Assembly: GCF_003945595.2 (NCBI RefSeq)
Contig: NW_024104665.1
Span: 2,695,651-2,759,650, forward strand
From: Pipra filicauda
Lineage: Eukaryota > Chordata > Aves > Passeriformes > Pipridae
Reading direction: 5' to 3'
Length of the DNA stretch: 64,000 nucleotides
The notes beneath the pieces were generated by a model. That model did no database searches. It worked only from the letters and a program-made list of their open reading frames with translations, and was not told the DNA's origin. A program made the position numbers and the translations under genes. Every line of letters starts with the position of its first letter. Position 1 is the first letter of the stretch. Of this stretch, positions 51,585 through 64,000 are shown piece by piece.

Positions 51585-52090
51585 AGACTCAGAATCACAG
51601 AATCAGTTCGGTTGGAAGAGACCTCTGAGATCATCGAGTCCACCTGTGTCCGAACACCACCTCGTCAGCTAGACCATGGATGGCACCGAGTGCCACGTCC
51701 AGTCTTTCCTTAAACATCTCCAGGAACGGTGACTCCACCGCTTCCCTGGAAGGCCCATTCTAATGCCTAATCACTGTTCCTGTGAAGAACTTCTTCCTAA
51801 TGTCCAAGCTAAACGTCCCCTGGCACAGCTTAAGACTATGTCTTCTCGTCCTATTGTTCTGTCGTCCTTTTACGGATACAGCTGGTTGCCTAGGAGAAGA
51901 GGCTGACCCCCACCTTACTCCAACCTCCTTTCAGGTAGTTAAAGAGAGTGATAAGGTCACCACTGAACCTCCTTTTCTCCAGGCTAACCACCCCCACCTC
52001 CCTCAGCCACTCCACACTGGACATGCGCTCCAGACCCTTCACCAGCTTCGTTGCCTGTCTCTGGACTCGCCCCAGGATCGCTGGCCTTTG
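51585..52090 (-). mobile_element. CR1 LINE 3' end, minus orientation
   Basis: Starts with AGAATCACAGAATCAGTTCG followed by GGTTGGAAGAGACC, the complement of the avian CR1 3' terminus, and continues about 500 bp through typical CR1 3' sequence. 5'-truncated. Its 3' end lies about 25 bp from the THADA CpG island. Confidence 0.92.
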
Positions 52091-52619
52091 TAAAGTACAA
52101 TTAGCTTTCTTTATTTTAAAACATATTCTTAACTTTGGGAAAAATTGGTGGTAACTTTGATGTATCTCATGATAGCTTGTGTTTCTCTCCAAGTAGCTAC
52201 TCTCCCTCCTCAGTTCCTGAGAGTCCTCAGCAGTTTTAAATGGATGTTGAGTCTTTCAGAGCTTAATTTGTCGCATGCCCTTACCACACACAGCAGCTTA
52301 ACAGAGCCACTCCAGAGCTGACTAGGTTTCAGAGCCAGAGGAAGCAAACCCCAGTAAAGCATCCAACACAAATCAAGCTCGTATAGGCAAAATCCTTTTT
52401 CCAAGGAGTAGAAAAGAGCTTGACTAAACACTTCACAAAAATCCAATAAATTTACGTTGAAAAGCACCCTCCATTTGTTTGTTTCCTCTTAACCATACCT
52501 CTCGACCCTTTACAGCAGTTCGTAATTTGTCAGCACTTCCGCATTTTCTAAAGTTATAAAATTATTAACCAAACCCAGCTATTTTTTATATATAAGCATT
52601 TATACATTTATACATTTTC

Positions 52620-52950
52620 CAGTACCTCAAGGGAGCCTACAAGAAAGCTGGAAAGGGATCTTTTAAAGAGCACGTAGTGACAGGACAAGGGGGAATGGAT
52701 TCAAACTGAAAGAGAGTAGGTTTACATTAGATATTAGGAGGAAATTCTTTGCTGTAATGATGGTGAGACACTGAAACAGGTTGTCCAGAGAAGCTGTGGT
52801 TGCCTCTTTCCTGGAAGTGTTCAAGGCCAGGCTGGATGGAGCTCTAAGCAACCTAATCTAGTTAAAGGTATCCCTAGTTAAAGGCAGAGGGGTTGGAACT
52901 AGATGATCTCTAAGGTCCCTTCCAACCCAAACCATTCTATGATTCTCTGG
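52620..52950 (+). mobile_element. CR1 LINE 3' end, plus orientation
   Basis: CR1 3' segment with TTAGATATTAGGAGGAAATT, GGTTGGAACTAGATGATCTC and the terminal ACCATTCTATGATTCTC. 5'-truncated, moderately diverged, in the intergenic spacer. Confidence 0.93.
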
Positions 52951-55147
52951 TTTCATTTGTTGCCAGAGCAGATTTGGGTTTTTTTAGTTTTCAACATCCA
53001 CGTGCTGTGCCTTTCACAATCCTCCCAGGCCGCATGTGAATATAATGTATGTAACAAGTACATAATTGGCAAGTGATAGAACTATCAAATGGGGATGGTC
53101 TTTCCTGAATCCGTGAGTTGTATCTAGCAAAAGGGGAATCTTGCACTCATTTTTAAAATGGTTATTGCAAAAGGGGCTGTTGTAAAATGCCAGCTCAACA
53201 TAGCAGTTATGCTTCCACAAAGATTTAAGAGCAACAACATTTTGGCAAGGAAAAGGGAGAAAAATATTGCCACTTGACTTTCACCCAATAGTGATTTTCT
53301 TAGCAATCTAAAGCTGCTAGAGGCCACAAGAGTTTGCTCAGGACTTTCAACAAACTTCTGGATCCCCCTTTAACACTGAAGCTTCACAGTACCTTCTGAC
53401 ATGGTAATGGCCAAAGGAATTGAAAAAAGGTTTAACTACATACAAACACAAGGAAAATAACTTGAGTTTTTAATTGTTAGTTGGCTGACTTTTCCCTCTG
53501 TTTTGGGTTCAGCTACTTCTAGGAAATTGATGGTGTTATTTGGCACTACCTGTCGCAGTGACCTACTCTAAATGCTGGATCCTCTTCAGCTCAAAGAGAG
53601 ACTGAATGCTCACAAGTGATTTAATCCTCCAGACAAATCAGACAATATACCCTCATTTAGTGTAAGCAAAGTTCCTTCAGCCCATTGCAATATCTACATA
53701 TTTTATATTCAGTATGATCCTCTTTCTACAGGCTACCCAACTTCAGAAAACCTTTTCAAGGTTCCAGATAATTTTCTGTAATACTATTTCCAGTAACTTT
53801 CTGCTTTCCAAAAGAGCTTTACTTTCCCCAAGGTTTTCCAGTTAGGGAAAGCATCAGTGCCAGGGAGCTGTCAGGTAACACCTGAAGAATCCGTACTTTG
53901 TAGTTCAATGAAAGCAAAGAGGCATCTCAAGAAATGAAATTATAGCATGCAACACCCACACATTTTAATTGCTTTGTTTCTCTAAGAGCACCAAGTTTCC
54001 AGTATTCAAAATAACTTACTTAGAACTAGCTCACATACCACCATTGAGCAGCTCAGCAGGCAGGGGTTTCGAGGCTTAACTGCTTTGAAAAGGTAAAGTA
54101 ACTCTGTTTTCATAATTAGAGATCTGCTGGTAAGGAGCAACAGACCCTTGAATTACTGGTGCTGTGACTCTGATCTGCTCTGCTGCGTGCCAGAGATCTT
54201 GCCAGAGACCAAAACAGGATCGTAGCACTAGAAATTTCTAGGGAGAGAATAAAAAACAACCAAGAAAGCGTCACTATGTCATTGCATAAATATACCTACA
54301 CTTTGAACACTGTGTGCTTTGTTCATCCCTACAGAAGAAGAATATAGTAGGACTTCCAGAGCTGTGGGGTAGGGTAAGAAGGATGGCCAAAGGGTAGAGA
54401 GGGGCACCTCTCTGTGTAACCATTAAAGTGAATTTGTAACTTTGCTCTCAAACAGAAAATGGAACATGACAGAAATGTCTAAGAACACTTTCATTATCTC
54501 TGCAAAAATTTAGGGGCATCAAATGAAACAAGCAGGTGGCATGTCCAAAACTAAATGAATTATTTAAACCACAGAGATCATCATTGTGGGACATTTTGGA
54601 TCTTGAAAATCACATTTGTTCAAAAGCAGCTGGACTAAATCATGGGAGAAAAACAAACAAAAAAAACCAGCAAAGGTTTCAAAACACAAAACTTTTGCCT
54701 CACGAAGTCTCTGAACCATTGGAGACTGGGACAGTATTCTGGGGTAATGACACTTAACTTCCCCGGGCCCTGCCTGAGGACAACAACCAAGTGACTGGGT
54801 ACCAGCATGGCTGACCTTCTGCTCTGACGTCCTGCTCATCCCATTTTTATTGGGATGTCCCAGCATATTTCTGCTATTCATCAGAAGTTTTTTTCTAAGC
54901 ACTAGATTTACGCTCACAGACTTTACAGTCTTGACAAATCAACATCCACCAGTGAAAATTCTTCTTAAAGGAAATATTCTAACCCATGGAAACTTTAACG
55001 TTCAAGCTATAAATTCTAGTCTTCTTGAGATATGCCTATATCAGTACGTAGAATATTTAATATTTTATGTTTCTTTCAGAGGGAGATGATAATCTTATAG
55101 TTTGAAAACTCTCAGAAATTGATTATTTAGAGCAATATAGAATTTTC

Positions 55148-55161
55148 CCACTATGTGGCGC
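55148..55161 (+). promoter_or_regulatory. CTCF-like motif in THADA-PLEKHH2 spacer
   Basis: CCACTATGTGGCGC fits the vertebrate CTCF core CCASYAGRKGGC with one mismatch. By-eye motif match only. Confidence 0.3.
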
Positions 55162-55710
55162 CAAACAATTAAAAAGCAGTTAAAGGGAGACATGGACTTT
55201 CTCATAAACCATAGTTTTCTTAAATAGAAAAAACCTTTATTAGTAACTAAAGTAACCCCAGATTCTCCCATTCAAAGGTACCAAAGCACAAATACTAGGG
55301 GCTATTTAGATAAAATGCCTTTTTTCTGTCACAGAAAGACAAACTGTAGCCTTAAAACAGCAATATTTTAAGTCATATCATAATGATAATAATTGAACAG
55401 GCATGATCTTTCTCCCTTCCCCTCCTCCACTTACATAATCCCTTTAAAGTTTTTTGTTAAGAAAGATCAAGATACTTTTAAATTAATTTGAACATCACTT
55501 GAAAATGATCTATTTATTTATATCACAGTTTCGTAATTGCAACTAGTATAAAAAATATTTTTTCTATTGCAAGTCTCAAGTATATATATCATCTTTCCAA
55601 AGAATCCACACAAAAATGAATTCAAGAGAAGACATTGTATGATTTAAGATTTTGGAATCACAAAATGTTTCCTGGCATATATTTCCAATTGTAGACACAC
55701 ATACCAATCT

Positions 55711-55760
55711 GAAATACCTAAACTTAAATGGTTTAGGTATGAAATACCTAAACTTAAATG
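55711..55760. repeat. 30-bp tandem repeat containing an inverted repeat
   Basis: Unit GAAATACCTAAACTTAAATG is at 55711 and again at 55741. Between them GTTTAGGTAT (55731-55740) is the perfect complement of ATACCTAAAC (55714-55723), with a 7-nt loop. Confidence 0.9.
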
Positions 55761-57989
55761 CTTATCGATGTGAGAAAGGACCAGAAGAACTCCTTTTGTC
55801 ATGACAGGGTAAGGTTCTGATCTAGCATGTCCATCATGTTCTACATGTGCAGGAAAGTCTCATAAACCCAAAATTTTACATTCTAGTTGCAGGTTCGATG
55901 ACAACTTGATCATCTCAAGATTGTAGCCAGTGGCATTTTTTGGATTAGCTTCCATCCTCTAGAGTAGATGTTTTGCAATACAATCTTCATAATACTTTAA
56001 AACAAATGAGGTTATTGTTTAGTAAGATAACAAAGAATTTACTTTCTTGCATTAAGTCCATTACAGTAAAGAAGCCCGTGACACACATCTTCAGCCCATG
56101 GGGAGGCTAATACTTAGGAGTCCTCATTAGAGAGGGAAATATTTCATAATGTTTTGACTTTGGTTTACTGCTGTAGTGAGCCAGTTAACAGATGATCATT
56201 CGAAAGTGCAAATACTTGGTCTTGCAGTTTTCTTCTACAATGTACTGCCTATCAGGTTTTTTGCATTTTCTGCACATATTTGCAAGAATTTGTGCAGGTT
56301 TATTATTGCTTGCATGTAACTTCCATCAGTGAGAACAGTAAGGAGAAAGAATTCTCTTCCTGAGATTGTGTTTACATGTATAATAGTTTTCTGTGTTTTT
56401 GCCTGGAAGATTTATGGCTTTCCATCTTGCTTTCTAATTACAAAACAAAGTTATGTTTCGTTCTATGCATCCCAGTTGTTCCACTGGTAATTTTATTTCC
56501 ATCAGTAACTGACCACACATCCTAGCCACTTCTACATACTTCACAGCTAAGGGCAGTTAAGAGAAAATCCTGAATACCCCTATTCCTTCTTCCAGAATAT
56601 TTTTTTATGCCTCTTTACGTATTGGTATCGAGAGCTGCATGACTGTAAAGCATTTTTATTACCCGAGGACAGAGAAAATGTCGATACCCAAAATAACCTG
56701 AAAGAAACACTCATTGAGTGAGCAGGCTTTGCTCTCCCTCTTGCGGTCCAAGCACGTCATTCCCGTAGCCTCCGCTAGTTCTGTGCACTCTGGATTCAAA
56801 AGCTTTCTGCACACTTGGGTGTACCCAAAGAGAGCGTGTCACTATTGAAGTTTACAATATGGTCAAAGTTTTCATTAAAGGCCAGTGCTAAAGCATTTGG
56901 TATAGTGTTTGTTGGGAACCAAACGCTGATCTTGATTCTTTTAGCTAGATCTTGTAATCTAAAATAATTTTTTTTCAATTTAAATGTTTTTAATGTAGAT
57001 TGAACACTCTAGACAGAAAGTATAGGGTAGAAAACAATGCACTTCTTGCTATACGACCAATCATGTTTTTAATACATTTTTTCAGCGACCAGTGTTAAAA
57101 AAATACATGAGGCACTTAGGAAAGTACCAGCAAATGAAGCAGTTTCAGGGAAGTTGTTGGGATACTTTAAGGTCACTGCAAGTGAGTGGAAAATTGGAGG
57201 CTGTACTGAACTGAATAGGAAAAAATGAAATTCTGTGTATAATAACCAGATGGGGAATATTTGAGCTTTTAAGACCTTTTTATTTTTTTCAAACTGAAAA
57301 ACTGCACTTCCAATGACTCACAGATGAATGTGAAAAAGCAGTTTAGTCTGCACACCTACATTAGAAATAGCCACCAGAGGAAGGGAGAGGTGTGGTTTGT
57401 TTATGCACCAGAAGAGTCTGTAAAACATTTTGCCTCCCTAAGTAAGAACCCAAACAAAATACAATCCCTAAATCTCAATCCAAATCAATGTGTGTACGAG
57501 GAAGATTTCTGTACATGCTGGACAAGCAACATACTAATTAATTTTTCCAAATACTTTTTAATACTTTAGGCAGTCTTTTAAAAAACACAAAGACGACCAG
57601 TTACCTGAGATATACTCTCAGCTCTTTTCAACCGTAGGGGACCAACAGCGGTCTGACAGCACGACCCACCAACACACGCACCTGCTGCTTCACCCCAGCT
57701 GGAACTAAAACACAAAGTGTGTTGTTATCTATAGGACAGGACAGCTCTGCGAGACCCACTCAGCCCATAATATCCCCAGCACTGCCCCGGGGGCTGCACG
57801 GTTCCAGCTCTCCGGTTTGTACTTGACAAATGACCTTCCACAAGGTGTGGAATTTAAATTGCAGTAAGCGCCGACGTTGGAGCTGAGGAACGGCAGGGCA
57901 AGCGGATGCTTCTTCCTAACATCGTCTCCGAAATTAAGAGGAAAAATTCCTAATTCACAAAGGAACTTAAAAAACTGGTACGGGGAAGG

Positions 57990-58700
57990 ACTACAGGCAG
58001 GCCGTCCCTTCCTGGGACCCCTCTGCCAGCCTTCCCCTCGCAGCGCTGGCTCCAGCCGGCCTCCCCCCGCCCTCCGTCCGGGCGCTCCCGCCGGGGCCGG
58101 AGCACGCGGGGCAGGCGGCGGCCCCGGCAGCGCGTCCCGCCGGCAGGACAACGCGGCCGGACCACCCCGCTCCGCTTCCCGGGAAAGGCCCCCAACTCCG
58201 AACCTCCCGCCGGCTCCCGGGGCGGCCGAGCCTCGCAAACCCCGCCCGGGCGCCCCGCCGGGGGCGGCCCCGCTCCTCAGTGGCCGCCTCGGCCGTCGCT
58301 CAGGCGGCCGCGCCGCTCGCCGCGGGGATGGCGGGGCGGGCGCCGAGGGGCGCGGGCAGCGCCCACAGCCCGGACGGCGCCCGGCGCGGCGAGCCACGGC
58401 CGGCCAGGTTTGACCTCCCTTTCGCTGCCCCCTTCCCTCCCTTCGTGAGCCCGGCTCTTTCCCGGCCGGGTGTCGCTCCCCGGCGGCGGGGGCGCGGCGG
58501 CACAGGCGACGCGGTGCCCCCCGGGTGACACCGTCGGGTGGCTTCGGGGGATGCTGTGTCGGGTCATCGCGGTGTGTCGGGTCACGGCAGGACCACGGGG
58601 TGCCGCGGGCGGTGTCCCCGCGGCGGGGACTGGCGGGCTTCAGGGCGATGTGGGTCCCGTGGGTTCCAGGCTCTTCTCGTCCAGTTGGCAGTGCCGCTGC
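57990..58700 (+). promoter_or_regulatory. PLEKHH2: CpG island, probable PLEKHH2 promoter
   Basis: Second GC-rich, CpG-dense block, about 4.1 kb upstream of the PLEKHH2 ATG exon and facing away from THADA. Exon 1 of PLEKHH2 is expected to be non-coding and to lie here; candidate plus-strand donors are CAG|GTTTGA near 58407 and TTC|GTGAGC near 58445, and I cannot choose between them. The 416-codon minus-strand frame through this block is an artefact. Confidence 0.75.
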
Positions 58701-63654
<4,954 letters not shown>

Positions 63655-64000
63655 TTGCAAGGCTCACAGATAAGTTAATGAGTTATTATCATCGGTCTTG
63701 GAGGAGAACATCCATCAAAGAGTACAACAGTGTCTTCTGTAACACTCCACAAGATTATTGGATGCTTACACAGTTGGAACTGTTAGATCATACATATCTG
63801 TCCTGTGTCTTTACTCCTTTTGGACCACTGCATTTTTGGATTCTGGATGGAAGTCAAGTGGACATGACTTTTCTGGGAACCTTCCAGCAGCCGTAACTAC
63901 CATGTTTTATGTGGCTGCTGCTGATTATAGTTTTGGCAACCAAAAAGTTAAGATTCATGAACAGCCCTTCACAATACAATCTGAGTTTAAAGAAAATATT
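63655..64000 (+). other. Overlapping open frames at right edge, unidentified
   Basis: After an acceptor-like TGTGTCTTTCATTCCAG (ending 63653), one frame is open to 63893 (KEYNSVFCNTPQDYWML, WILDGSQVDMTFLG). A second frame is open from about 63744 to the window end (SGHDFSGNLPAAVTTMF, YSFGNQKVKIHEQPFTIQSE). Neither matches the expected next PLEKHH2 exon. It could be a retrocopy, a mobile-element fragment or chance; not identified. Confidence 0.25.

Larger units (their letters stand above)
52091..57989. other. THADA-PLEKHH2 intergenic spacer
   Basis: Holds the CR1 at 52620-52950, the CTCF-like site at 55148 and the snap-back repeat at 55711. No coding exon or RNA gene recognised; short open frames here show no domain. 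Confidence 0.7.

Overview
This window is vertebrate nuclear DNA, almost certainly avian. It is AT-rich with intron-split genes, two CpG islands and many CR1 LINE fragments, including the typical avian CR1 3' end (ATTCTATGATTCT-type tail and its complement AGAATCACAGAAT). I saw no operons, CRISPR array, tRNA or rRNA. Species cannot be fixed from sequence alone.

The main gene is THADA on the minus strand. I traced 25 coding exons by hand from the ATG at 50098 down to 15520. All join in frame and match my memory of vertebrate THADA throughout. They encode about the first 1,269 residues of a protein that is about 1,950 residues in human. The rest (C-terminal third) lies beyond the left edge of the window. 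THADA is the vertebrate relative of yeast Trm732, the partner of the tRNA 2'-O-methyltransferase Trm7/FTSJ1 for position 32. The fly protein has also been linked to SERCA and energy balance. The conserved DUF2428 core, including RRSAGIP, is encoded by exons 23-26.

At the right end PLEKHH2 begins on the plus strand. Its first coding exon (62803-62932) starts with [14 protein letters not shown] and PLEKHH2 are therefore divergent, as in human. Each has a nearby CpG island (about 51050-51560 and 57990-58700), roughly 6.5 kb apart.

Layout: 1-15519 is the partial THADA intron 26, holding a diverged CR1, a younger CR1 and a non-CR1 LINE tail. Positions 15520-50122 hold THADA exons 26 to 2. Positions 50123-51560 hold THADA intron 1, a CR1 and the promoter CpG island. 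Positions 51585-57990 are the intergenic spacer with two CR1 copies. From 57990 come the PLEKHH2 promoter region, intron 1, first coding exon and the start of intron 2. The most unusual items are the intact C-terminal frame of a non-CR1 LINE in intron 26, a GC-AG intron in THADA, an orphan exon-like segment in intron 26, and an open frame running off the right edge that I could not identify.
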